A DNA stretch of 64,000 bases. Origin: Nyssa sinensis (Eukaryota > Streptophyta > Magnoliopsida > Cornales > Nyssaceae). Where the stretch lies: the NCBI GenBank assembly GCA_008638375.1, contig CM018031.1, positions 12,000,562 through 12,064,561 of the forward strand, in the 5' to 3' direction. Position numbers and translations under genes: made by a program. Of this stretch, positions 27,601-38,187 are shown in pieces (positions within the stretch are counted from its first letter, which is position 1; each line of letters starts with the position of its first letter). The notes beneath the pieces were generated by a model. The model worked only from the letters and a program-made list of their open reading frames with translations, ran no database searches and had not been told where the DNA came from.

Positions 27601-30600
27601 CAATGTTTCAAAAACTTAGCTCAGAAATATTGTAGCAATCCTCCTAGTTTATATGACAACAATATAAATCAGATTGTTTCGGCCTTAAGTATTATATACT
27701 GAAACTTTACCAGTCCATGTAAACAAAAGTTGATGAGTAGTTGCCAGACTTCTTATAGAGCAGTCGGTGATGGTAGTCATGAAAATCAGCACTGTAAAAT
27801 TAATGAAACGAATTTCAGGCATGGCAGATAAATTTGACATGGACAGATGCATACAGCTAAGAACAAACAAGGAGAAAATGTATATACTTACCCTCCATAT
27901 AAAGGCAAGAAGTTTGACAGGCTCCACGGGAAATGAAATCCACAATGTGCCTCAACCGTCTCTAGAACTCTAAGTACCATCCACAGCCAGAGAGTTACCA
28001 GATGGGGCCCAGTGATGGCAGGACCAATAATTGTAGCAAATCCAAGGAACAATATCTCGGCAGGGTGAGCATATTCGGACGTCAGTCCAAATGGTGTCGC
28101 ATACCTATAGGTACAGCAAACACACTGATACAAACACAAATAACACATTTCAAAATTAGTGCAATTTATATAGGCTATTGATGTTCTGCACTTACTCATG
28201 ATGGACGCTGTGCACATGCTTGTACAGCCATTTTGTATGCAAAATCCTGTGTCCCCAATAGAATACAAAATCTTCCAAGACAAAGTAGAATAAAATCTGC
28301 ATCGAAACTACTTTCCTGCTCAACCAAAACGGTTCTCAAATCACCCCAAACAAGACTTCTGATTTGTGAAAGATGAAAATTTGATGGCATTGAAGAAGCT
28401 AATTTACCTAGAACAATAAAGGAACCACATACAATAATGTCTAGAAAATTAAGATTTAGTATATAAAGGACCAGAAAGTACCAGGACGGCAATGGGAGAC
28501 TACTTCGCATGCCCATGTATCTGAAGACAGGATAGGAAACAATCATAACTGGTAGATTGACACCAAAATGATACATTAACAGGCGAGTAATACATTTCTC
28601 CTGAGCTGCAGGGTTGTTATTTTTTGTCTGCATTGGACCAGAAATTTCTTAATAACACTAATAAATATAGATCCAACAAGATGACATCTAAACAAGCCTG
28701 TCTATAGTCTAACATCTGAGAGGATGAAAATATTTCCACTAAGTAGCTTGTAGCAATGATAAGAAACTATAGACTTTTAGGCTTAAATGATTAGCACAAG
28801 ACAACTTGTAATGCAAGTAATATGTAAAGCCTTTCACTATTAAATTAAAACAGGTACACAGAGTATCTCCCCAACAGTTCAATTATATAATATCAAGGAA
28901 ACATAAATCTATACTATTATGTAAAGCCAACTCTTTTTTTTTTTTTTTTTATTCTTATATGCAACTCGTAGTCTTCCTAAGAAATTGGTGCCACTTTTTC
29001 TAAAGCAAAGATAAAACAGCTAATGTTAAAGGATTCAAATTCTGCCACAGCATCCACAACTACTCCCACCACCCATCAAATACTCAACAGAGAGATAACT
29101 TATGATAACTGAATGAAAGAGGAATAAATTAAGTGAGACAAGGATGAATTTGAGAGTGCTGTGATGAGTGACTATCCAGCATGCAGTGGCGGACCTAGAC
29201 CTAAAATTTAAGAGGGTCTTTTGTAAAATCATGAAAAAATTTGGGGGGGCAATTCTTAATTTTTTTTTTTAAAAAAAATCTTTAGAAAATATAGGGGAAA
29301 AGTCAAAATTTTATAACTTTGGGGGGACCATTGCCCCCCTGAACCGCCTCTGCCAGCAAGGTTCAGATAGCACTCTTAATCTGCACTGGTGAATGGAACA
29401 CCCCCCCCCCCCCCCCCAACCAATTCATAGATGACCTCTATTTCAATAATCATATTCAATGTTGTGTCACTTTATGAGATTCGGATTCACAGGTGTAGAA
29501 AGGATGAGGTTAGACGGAGCCCTGACAGAAATGGCATATTCAATGTTCATTCATTTTATAGAATTCTTTGTCATGGTGGTGTTTTGGATTTCCCGTGGAC
29601 TGATATATGGAAAGTGAAGGTGCCTTGGAAAGCTCAATTTTTGGTCTGGACAGTTGTGTGGGAGGCAATCTTGACTGGGCAAGTGTTTGCCTAATTGGTG
29701 TTGCATGCGTAAGGTGGCATGTAAAGACTCTAATCATCTTCTTCTGCATTGTGGGGTTCCATGGGAGATGTGGACGGTTGTCTTTGCCCTTCTTGGAGTT
29801 CATTGGGTAGATGGTATAGGATGAGTCACTTCTAAAGTAGTTCTAGCTAGTTTGTATTTACAATGCTACGTATGTAGATGCAGCACAATACAAATCAGTT
29901 TGACAGTTTAAAATGAATATGTTAGCTGCAGAATTCTATTTAGTTCAACAATTAGATATTGCTATTCCTAGTTATAAAAAACTCACATAGAAGAAATACA
30001 CAGCTAAGTGACTTTCCAAAACTGGTACAGATGTGTAGGCATAGAAAGAATGTGCAGCAGCAGCTTTGACTTTCAGTGATTTGTTGCTAATCCAAAATCA
30101 AAATAATGGGAAAAGAGAAGTAAAACTATTCAATGGATTCTGTATGCTAAGTTCCTCCCAAGTTACTGACAAGATATACATTTTTCGCTTGATTTGCATC
30201 ATTAAGAAGCACTTTAGAGAAATAGCAACTTGGTTATATCCTAAAAGTCCACATATGAAAAACATGTAAATTGAAAAAATTTGAGTTGAAAAATCAAAAT
30301 CTTGATACAGTTGGAGTAGGAGTAACTAACAAGCAAGAATCAACTTAACATAGATGGAAGAAAAATCTCTCCACTCAACAATAACGAAAATGATGCCAAG
30401 AACTCAAGCTACACCACCCCAAAGAAATAAAATCATGTCTCATACAGTCATACTATTGTCTATATAAAATTTTAATACATATATATGTGTGTGTGTGTGT
30501 GTATGTGTGTGGAACAATCGACACAGTGAACACTGATGACTGATCACTAATTTAATTTGACTTTCTAATTACATGAAAAAATTAAAATTCAGTTAGCAGA

Positions 30601-32082
30601 CCAGTTAGTATAGTAAAACCTGGAATCTTGTACACGCTCAGCCATCCTGCCCTTTCAAAAAATATAAAAGGTAGCCCGGATAAGAAAAAGACGCTTTCAT
30701 GAAGAAAGAAACTCCCAAGACATGCCAGTTGAAAGTCATTGAAATGAGTGATCAGATACTGCATCATAAACACATAAGAAGTTCATAACATGATTACAAA
30801 ATTTTATAACAATTAAGACTGCATATAGAGAGAAGGAAGAACAAAAAAAATTAAAATTATGCCACTCAATCGTCATCCCAGACCACAAGAGTCTCAACAT
30901 TTCAGTTGAGACACATTTTACTGTTTCCATCTTAGACGTTATAAATTTAATTACAATATGCTTAGTCTAGTACGAGTTTTGATGCAGGCATCAATTGTTA
31001 AGAAGGTAACCCCTTTTCTTAAGAGTAACTTGAAAGAGATAACTGAAAGAAACAGGTACAAATTTGATGGCATGAAGTGTGTGCACATAGTGTGTGTCAC
31101 CACTCTAATACTGCGAGAAAAAGGATTGACCAAAAAAAATGCCTTTGAAACAGAAATCAAACAAGGCAGCAAAAATCAAAAAAAGAAAAAAATTACATCC
31201 TTGTGTGGATTTCCAAGTCTGGCGTCAGAACCTATTTGTCTGGTCCACAGGTACAGAGAACTAGGCAAGACAGTTAGCATATTTACAATGGTGTAAGGTT
31301 TGGCACTACATAGCCCACCCTTAAGACCTTTTTATGACTTTTTAGGAGATCATTTCCACTTCCTAAAAGAGATGCCATAATCAGACACATTATGCAAGAA
31401 ATATATACTCAGCGTTCAATACTCAAATGTTAATATTTTCCAAAAGGGCATCCCTTTTAAAATTGTAATGTGCCAATCATTTATAAATATAGAACCTAGT
31501 GAACTACCAAGGGTCCAGAAAAATTAAGCAATCATGCTTCATATTAAAGCATCCTTTTCATACACCGTTGGAACCCCAAAACAAAGCATCTATTCAATAG
31601 ACAAATGACCACTTATAAGAACCAATCTACAAACGTAATGCTGCCTATAATTTCAAAATCCTATACTTCAAAACTTCAAAGAGAAACCTAATTTTTGTGT
31701 ATCTAGGGAAAAAGAATCATAAAGGTAGAAAGGGAAATTCAATTCTCATCTCACAGACAAATAAGAAAACAGTAATCAGAGACATCAATAGTACAGCCAC
31801 GCTTTTCAAACGTAATCCGTAAAGTATATTCACATATCTGTGAGTGCACAATGTCACAAACAGATATATAAATGCACACACATACAAACATATTTTCAAG
31901 GTAAGTACACATTTATACGTTGGATAGACACAAAACTAGCAATGCTCGGGTGTGGACGCAGAAATTTCAAGTAAAAAGATCAAAACTAGGGCAAAATATA
32001 ACCGTATATTAGTAAAGGACAATCAAATAGCAGAGTACTATAGATATAATACCAGCCAACCAAATTCGATGATCGAAGCCAT
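24696..32082 (-). CDS. SMO2: Sterol C4-methyl oxidase, SMO2 type (4-methylsterol monooxygenase), 7 exons, with a frame conflict
   Basis: Minus-strand exons, in order: 32082-32053, 30758-30620, 28627-28482, 28315-28196, 28104-27892, 27791-27711, 24777-24696; all introns GT..AG. The protein starts MASIIEFGWL and then YLITHFNDFQLACLGS, as in SMO2, not SMO1. The di-iron histidine boxes are present: HRILH (about 127-131), HSVHH (140-144) and HDYHH (220-224), as is the hydrophobic ER-membrane profile. The enzyme oxidises the C4 methyl of 4-monomethyl sterols with cytochrome b5 in phytosterol synthesis. Exons total 811 nt, one too many: exon 2 ends ATTCCAG where the family has Ile-Gln (ATTCAG), so exon 3 is out of frame. 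Collapsing the extra base gives about 269 aa, the normal length. Either a real frameshift, a sequencing error, or use of an AAG acceptor 20 nt upstream of exon 3 explains this. Introns 2 and 6 carry transposon pieces. Confidence 0.9.
25320..25690. repeat. Possible degraded LTR-like segment in SMO2 intron 6
   Basis: Text such as GAATTAGAATACTACTAC, followed by CCTATTCTTATCCTAATTC and AGTCCTATTTTGAATAT, has the look of the low-complexity end of plant LTRs that recur across genomes. I could not define its ends. The rest of intron 6 (24778-27710) shows no gene apart from the LINE tail at 26200-26440. Confidence 0.3.
26200..26440 (+). mobile_element. LINE 3' end with poly(A) tail in SMO2 intron 6
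   Basis: On the plus strand the end reads TAGTTAGTAATAAAATCC followed by an almost pure A tract to about 26439. That is a polyadenylated 3' end with an AATAAA signal. The text before it (TGCTCTGTACAGTGGGGCC..TTTCTTTAG) is typical of plant L1 tails. It is antisense to SMO2. The target duplication was not identified. Confidence 0.5.
28920..28951. repeat. Poly-T tract in SMO2 intron 2
   Basis: A run of about 19 T, which on the gene's strand is poly-A. It may be the tail of an old retroposed sequence, but no body could be recognised. Confidence 0.5.
29184..29352. mobile_element. hAT-type MITE in SMO2 intron 2
   Basis: Terminal inverted repeats CAGTGGCGG (29184) and CCGCCTCTG (ending 29352) bound a 169-bp non-coding element. 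The element is flanked by an 8-bp duplication, CCAGCATG (29176-29183) and CCAGCAAG (29353-29360), with one mismatch. An 8-bp duplication is the hallmark of hAT transposition. Its interior has GGGGGGG and TTGCCCCCC blocks that can also pair. Confidence 0.75.
29401..29417. repeat. Poly-C tract, 17 bases
   Basis: Pure C17 just after the MITE and before the LINE remnant. Two further long C tracts occur at 33977-34000 (24 C) and 40979-40991 (13 C). Confidence 0.9.
29430..29830 (+). mobile_element. L1-type LINE remnant, zf-RVT region, in SMO2 intron 2
   Basis: The plus-strand frame shows RSPDRNGIFNVHSFYRIL and then WTDIWKVKVPWKAQFLVW. In other frames follow LLHCGVPWEMWTVVFAL and GVHWVD. This is the zinc-binding domain after plant L1 reverse transcriptases, broken by at least one frameshift and by stops. 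It is antisense to SMO2. Confidence 0.8.
30480..30511. repeat. (TG)n microsatellite in SMO2 intron 2
   Basis: ATATATATG followed by a run of about 9 TG units, a short break and more TG. Confidence 0.85.
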
Positions 32083-32410
32083 GAAAACCGACTGGGACGA
32101 ACTTGATCTCCGGTCGGCACACAGATTAGGAGGGGAGAGACAGCACAAGTCACTGGAAGGAAGCGGAGATCAAGAAGAGAGAAACGGGGCCATGAGTGAG
32201 ACAAGAATGTCACGGAATCTGAGCTTCGCGGTCTTCGGTGCCGGCTCCAACTGCAGCTAAGGTGGCACCAAATTGACGAGAAATTCCAAAAAGAAAATTT
32301 TTGATGGGGTTTAAAGCAATGATTCAAGCCGTGTGGTGACGATGCCACGTGAGATTCATTATCACGCCCCCGCTGACAAGTCCGCCATATGCAAGTGCAT
32401 GGACACATAG
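32083..32410 (-). promoter_or_regulatory. SMO2 promoter / 5' leader region
   Basis: This lies directly upstream of the SMO2 ATG on the minus strand and is less AT-rich than the flanking DNA. A G-box CACGTG lies at 32346-32351 about 265 bp from the ATG, next to further ACGT-free GC-rich text (CAGCGGGGGCGTG on the minus strand). No clear TATA box. Open frames here on both strands look like chance. Confidence 0.5.
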
Positions 32411-33339
32411 ATATTTAAATATCATTTTTAAATTTTAAATTTGTTTATTAAATAATACGAAGAGTAATGTTAGTTTTATTTTAATATTTTATTAAAAGTA
32501 TTTATTTTTATGAGTTGGTAGTGTTGTATTAACTGAATATCATATCATGACACATGATATATTGATAGAGTTTTTAAGTAAGCTTAACATTATTATAATA
32601 TGAATACTCATATCTTTGTGCATATGATGTCATAGGTTGATGTGGTTCAAGCGTCAAAACAAAGAAATTGAATTCAAAAAATTAAAAAAATAAGGAAAAA
32701 TATAGATCTAATAGGAAAACAAAGAAATTAGATAGGACGGCGATTTGTCTCCGGGAAGTTGTTTCAGGCGGTGGTACAGGAAGGAGTTTGTTTGATTAAT
32801 TCATCCTAGAAACTTAATTTTTTTAATTTTTATAAAATTGTAAAATTTTATACTTATATGTAAAATATAAAGTTTTACAAAACTATTGAGTTTTGAATCA
32901 CCCATGTTTCACATACTGATTTTTCAAAATAATTTCACTACCTGGAAAGTATTTTTTGACCATTCAATACGTGCCTCAAAAGTTTAATAAAAGTAATAAC
33001 AATTAAGAATTTTTTTCAACTTTTATGAATTATAAAATTTAACACTTTTCATTGAAAAGTTGTAAAATTTTATAATTTCGTTGGGATGAAATTTTATTAT
33101 TTTAGATGGATTTTCTTCTTTAAGTTTTTATATTCAGTATAGATCTTGATTGATTAGATCTCAATTTTGAGAACTCAAATATATAAAATTTATTAAAAAT
33201 TAATTTATATTTTGTGAGTTATTAAATTTTGAAAATTTGAAAAAACATTCTTGATATATGGATAGCATTCACACGCCTATATCTTTGTTAGATGTATGTA
33301 AAAGTATTTTAGTCATAAAATAATTGAGTGATTTGGTGA
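32411..33339. other. AT-rich intergenic DNA; no gene seen
   Basis: No supportable ORF. Complementary AAATTTTATA / TATAAAATTT words near 32830-33070 suggest old hairpin-type repeats, without clear ends. Confidence 0.5.
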
Positions 33340-33347
33340 ATTAATTT

Positions 33348-33794
33348 CATAGTTATTAGAACTGGATCAGACAATGAATTGGTGAAGGGATCGGTTCATT
33401 GGTTCAACCGGTTTTAAAAATTAAGAAAATAACAAGAAAATGTATTTTTTATTATTATCTAGTGATAAATAACAAAATATGAGTATAATCATTGAAATTA
33501 TCTTAATATATAAGTTTTATATATTTGTATATATAACAAAAATATATGAAACAATATTTTATTTTATACTAAATTTCATCATTTAATCATCAAAGATAAG
33601 AAGTTTTGTGAGAAAAAATAAAGTTGCAGATGACAAAAAGATAAAAGGTGGTTTAACCCATTTTTTTTAAAACCAGGCTATTCAACCGAATTTTTTTAAT
33701 TCTTTAACAAAAACGATATATTAATCGAATTAAACCATTTTAATGTCCGGTTCCTAGTTCAATTGATCGGTTCGATCCGGTTATAATAATTATG
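33348..33794. mobile_element. MITE with CATAGTTATTAGAACTGGATC ends
   Basis: The left end (CATAGTTATTAGAACTGG) and the inverted right end (CATAATTATTATAACCGG) match in most positions over about 24 bp. Just inside both ends are GGTTCA..CCGGTT words typical of a common plant MITE group. Flanks ATTAATTT (33340-33347) and GTTAATTT (33795-33802) make an 8-bp target duplication with one mismatch. About 447 bp, non-coding. Confidence 0.65.
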
Positions 33795-33929
33795 GTTAAT
33801 TTGTTTGATCTTGAACTTTATGACAATTTTGATATGTTTTGTGTACTTATGGTCAAATGACCAATTTTTCTATTCTCAAAGTATTAGCTTAAACGATTCT
33901 TTAAAAAAAAATATATTATTCTTACTATA

Positions 33930-34170
33930 GTCTTCATTATCAAGGACAGAGCTGCATCAAGACTTGGAGGCTACAGCCCCCCCCCCCCCCCCCCCCCCCC
34001 AATTTTGCAAACAATTTTATTTTTTCTTCCAATTTTGAGAATAAAAAACTTTCTTTCAAATTTTATAATTTTTTTTTTACCATGTAAACCCCACTCCAAA
34101 TTTTTAAAACTGTTTATGGCTTCGCCTTTGTTCATTATAAAGGTTTTTTGCTTTGTTTGCAAGTGTTTAT
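33930..34170. repeat. Poly-C-containing MITE-like repeat
   Basis: CTACAG followed by 24 C, then an AT-rich body and CCCCACTCC, ends near GGCTTCGCC. It resembles an inverted, degraded relative of the 29184-29352 element (G-run, AT body, C-run). The ends are uncertain. Confidence 0.4.
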
Positions 34171-34272
34171 TTTATTAATAAATATGTCTATTAGAAAATA
34201 TAAACAAAGAGTAAATAATTTTTCTTTTGATAACGGACAAGGGAAGAAACACAAGAACAAAAGAACAGCAAG

Positions 34273-34640
34273 CTAAGACACTCGCACACCACAGGAAGCA
34301 TCAACATCTAATAAACCTGCAAAGCACATCGGAAGATCCTGAATCCAATACTCATTAGCCAGAAATATTCTTGGCATAACTAGCCAAAGCATGAGTTCAC
34401 TGAATTGGCCTCCTGTCTGACATGAATCCAAGAAAACCAGACGAAAAGCCTCATAAAAGAGGATGCCAAACTCAGACAAATCCTTTCCAGGGGAAGATAA
34501 AGGAAATATCACATTCAAACAATCACTCTCTAAAACCAAGTCCGTAACATGAATCACTCTAGCAAAACTCCGACCTCGCTGTACCGCCATGATCTCCGCA
34601 TGCAAAGCTGAAGTGCACTGAAAAAAACTTTTGATAAATT
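34273..34640 (-). mobile_element. LINE-type RNase H domain remnant
   Basis: The minus-strand frame reads SALHAEIMAVQRGRSFA followed by VTDLVLESDCLNVI and later WLVMPRIFLANEYW. It matches the plant RVT_3/RNase H-like domain (AE..A...G...A......ESD...V) found after L1 LINE reverse transcriptases or in small domesticated genes. No upstream RT domain is seen nearby. I judge it a fragment; a stop follows GVRVS. Confidence 0.7.
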
Positions 34641-34699
34641 TGTTACAAGTAATAAATAAGATATAATTTGGTTGTTTTATATGAAATCTCACTTCCACT

Positions 34700-36000
34700 C
34701 CACTATGTTACAAGAAAAATTAAATAGATTAGTTATGTAATTCAAATAACTAATATCTAATAACTTAATAATATCTATAATTAATGATTTTTTAAGAAAG
34801 AATTTTTCGTTTCACAGTGAATAATTAATAATTTTATTACTTAAAATAAAAAAATATACACATATATATATATGTACACATAATATATAAAAATTATTAG
34901 TAATATTAATTTTTTAATAATGTTGATTATTTATACAATAATACTCACATTTCTTAAGCAACTCCCCCAGTGGAATTCAATTTAAGTACTTTGACAATAG
35001 TTGGAATAACTTAGATGAGGCTGAAATAAAAAAGAAAATTAAAGAAATTTGTCCTCATCCTTACTAACCTAATTTCTAGTTTCACAATTACCCTTCAGTG
35101 TGATGAACGAAGTAAATCTTCTCTCCCTCTCTTTTCCTTTTCATTTTTGTGACTTGACCTTGCCATGAAGGCATCCTACACTAATTAATTATGGTTATGA
35201 ATTTTACACGGATCGATATGAAAGTTGCTTACATTTAAGAAAGACGGTGAAAGTTAGGCCTTGCTTGATTCATTGTTTGGTCGACGTGTTTGGACGTTTC
35301 TAAGAAGTCGTGCAATTGATTTTCTGATGGTGTTTGGTTGGCACAGTTAACCCGCACTAATTGACCAGCCTGAAGCCTAAAATGAGCGTCTGAAAAAGTG
35401 GATGCTAAATCAAAACGTCCAAGTCCAAAGTGTTTAACTAGTTAAGAGATGACCCTCATTGTTTTTTTTAGCTTTATTACTGTCCAAGTGGGACTGGCGG
35501 GCTGTTGGCTTTATGATGTTGTTATATTATTGTTATGTTGTTAGTATTTTATTTGTATAATGATATTGTTAGTATATTAATATTATTACTAATAATGATA
35601 GAAAATTTTAGAGAAACCCTATTTACATTGCTCCCAAATATACTCATGCACTCTAAAAAGTATATTATTTGAACTTTTGATAATATATTTTTGGAGTGCA
35701 TTTGTATAAGTGGGGAGTGGGATAATCATTTGTATTTGTTATTTATAAAGATAATATAATTTAAAAAATATAATACATACTAAACATATAATTTAATACT
35801 CAATGGGAAGAAAGAGAATTAATTTATATTTAAACAATATTTTTTCACAGTTCATTCAGACATTCATACAAATACATAACAACTTAACTCAAATAACACT
35901 TTTTCATAACTACTGTATTTTATCACTGCTCATCCAAACGAGCACTAAGCATGATTAGGGATGAAAAATTGTTTCATGTAAGAAATTATGTCTGCTCTTC
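34700..36000. other. AT-rich intergenic DNA; no gene seen
   Basis: No supportable ORF or bounded repeat. Confidence 0.5.
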
Positions 36001-36004
36001 TTCA

Positions 36005-36190
36005 ATATTGTTAATCCCAACGATTAGATCAACTAGAAAGGACGTTAGATATTAATCCCGAGGTCTCCAGTTCAAGTCTTGAGACCAGTCTTTCATATAC
36101 TAGCATAGTATATTGGTAATACGAGTCTCCAGTAAAAGATTTGTTTCCTTAATTTGGGTATGGACTCAACTCTTCGCTCCTACGCAAAAC
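36005..36190 (+). mobile_element. SINE-like tRNA-derived fragment
   Basis: TTAGATCAACTAGAAAGGAC resembles a pol III A box, and GGTCTCCAGTTCAAGTC about 40 bases later a B box. Downstream text GGGTATGGACTCAACTC follows. Similar in layout to 11150-11240. No target duplication confirmed. Confidence 0.4.
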
Positions 36191-37294
36191 TCAAATAAAA
36201 TTAATAACTAAATTTCATATAATAATTCATATTATACTAATAAGGGTTGATGATACTATATCATAGAGCACGATAACATGGGTTGATGAGTAGCTCCAAT
36301 AATTGCTTTAAAGCATCTCAAAGATTATTTATTGTAGAATTCTTACTAAATAAAAAAAGGGTAAATCAGGCAGAGGATATGAAAGTTTGATTGAGGATGT
36401 GTGGTTCTATGAATCTATATTCTTTTTTCTGCTCCCATCCTTTTCCTATACGTAAAGGGAAGACACTTCCTTTTTCCATACGCAAAGGGAAACAATAATA
36501 CTATTCGACTCACTTTTTTTTTTATCGCTTTTTCATTAAAGTAAACTCATCATAGACTCCGTGAATAGATCCCACCTACGTGAATCTCTTGGGGAGCTTC
36601 TTAAAAGCATCTTTAATTCACCATCTTTAAATTTATTTTTATTTTAATATCCTTTTTAAATTTAAAAATATTGGGTCTCATATTCTCATATTTTTACTTT
36701 AATTATACCAATTTTCAAATCATTATTAATTTTTCAAATCTCACTTTTTATAATATTATTTATGTCTAAAATATAATTATTTAACATATATTTATCCAAA
36801 CTTTGATTATTTATCCCTTTTTTTGTTAAAAATTTTATGATATATATTAAATATTAATTTAAATAATATAAAATAATTAATTGTTAATTTAGAGTATTAT
36901 AAAATAATTAATCGATGAATATTGTATAAATAGTGATTTGAAAAATGAATAGTGAATCTTCAAATTTAAATATCAAAATTAAAAATACTATTCATTCTTT
37001 CAAATTTAATGTTAATTTGAATATGGGTTTGAGACTTTTTTTTTTTTTTTCTTTTTTTAACATTTTGCCCTCAATATAGCTTTAGTCCCGAGGTGTTTTT
37101 TGTTTTCTTTGTTGGTTTTTACTTCCCTGGTAGTAAAAAAAAATAAAAATTACGTGCACAATAATTAATCGTCTCATCTCTCTGACAATTTTTTGTTGCT
37201 ATTTTTTCTATAATCTGCTACGTCTTTCTCTTATATGCTCAACGATCAAGAGAGTTATATAACTAATTATCCCCCCTAAAAAAAAGTAAAGTTG

Positions 37295-37332
<38 letters not shown>

Positions 37333-37859
37333 TGTGCAGGTTGAATCATCCATCACATTGTGCAGGTTGAATTATCAAGAAAAAGGAAAGAAAAAAAGAA
37401 TGAGGTCGGTAAAAACTACTACTATATGAAATGAAAGGAGGAATGTACCTTCTCCAATTCAATGAAACCGACTCTCTCTTATCCATGTATGTGGCACACA
37501 CAAACAAGCCAATATTTAATTACCAATTTGAACTCTTATAAATCATGCTATTAAACATACTCCAATTTCACAACTGTCACACATCAAACGGTTTGATAAT
37601 TGATCACTAACCTAGTTCACTCGGTTGTTGAAAGAAAAAAAAAAAAAAAAATAGTGCACGATGACTTTCGTTTGTATATAGACTTACACTTACAAACAGA
37701 TAAGTAATTTTTATGACTCAAACTAATAATATTTAAGTTTATAATAAAACAACCATATCATCTTAAAAATAGTAGTAAACAATAAAAATCAACCAACATT
37801 CAACCATTTTTGACACCAACGATCAACCATCACCGCCACCACCGTGAGAACTACCACAC
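36191..37859. other. AT-rich intergenic DNA with (TA)n tract
   Basis: No gene. A pure TA run of about 23 units lies at about 37285-37330. A short AT-poor stretch with a repeated ACGCAAAGGGAA word occurs near 36450-36490. Confidence 0.5.
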
Positions 37860-37862
37860 TCA

Positions 37863-38187
37863 CTACCCAGAGTAGATACATGGGCTGCACTCATCATTAC
37901 GACTGGCAGCGGCACCACCATCGATGCCATCGGTATTGGTTGCTTCACTTTGGTTGGATTCAACGCGAGCAGTCTCCAAATTCCCATCTCTATTTTTGCC
38001 TCTTCTGTGAGATTTTGAACGGGAAGATCTTCGCCTCGACGAGACCTCTGACTCCTTCTTGGCTTTCTTATGCTTTCCGGTTGGGATGCAAAAACATAAG
38101 TTTTTGTTCTTCATTACAAACTCTTTCTTTTTCTTCTGGGATGCAACTCTCTTGGAAGATGAGTTCTTTAATATTCTCACATCATCT
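37863..38187 (-). CDS. Orphan exon-like ORF, Lys/Arg/Ser-rich, function unknown
   Basis: On the minus strand a frame of about 107 codons follows an acceptor-like CACAG and ends at a stop after CIYSG. It is clearly less AT-rich than its surroundings. The predicted text is basic and low in hydrophobic residues: a KKKKEFVMKNKNLCFCIPTG segment, then RRRSSRSKSHRRG, then a Ser/Asn/Gly-rich end. In-frame ATGs are internal only, so it would be a last exon, or start at the Met of VMKNKN. I do not recognise the family and found no upstream exon. It could be chance or part of an unrecognised gene. Confidence 0.35.

Noticed and set aside
31952..32408. Open frames on both strands near SMO2 exon 1
   Set aside because: Overlap the SMO2 first exon and leader; no domain, explained by local base composition.
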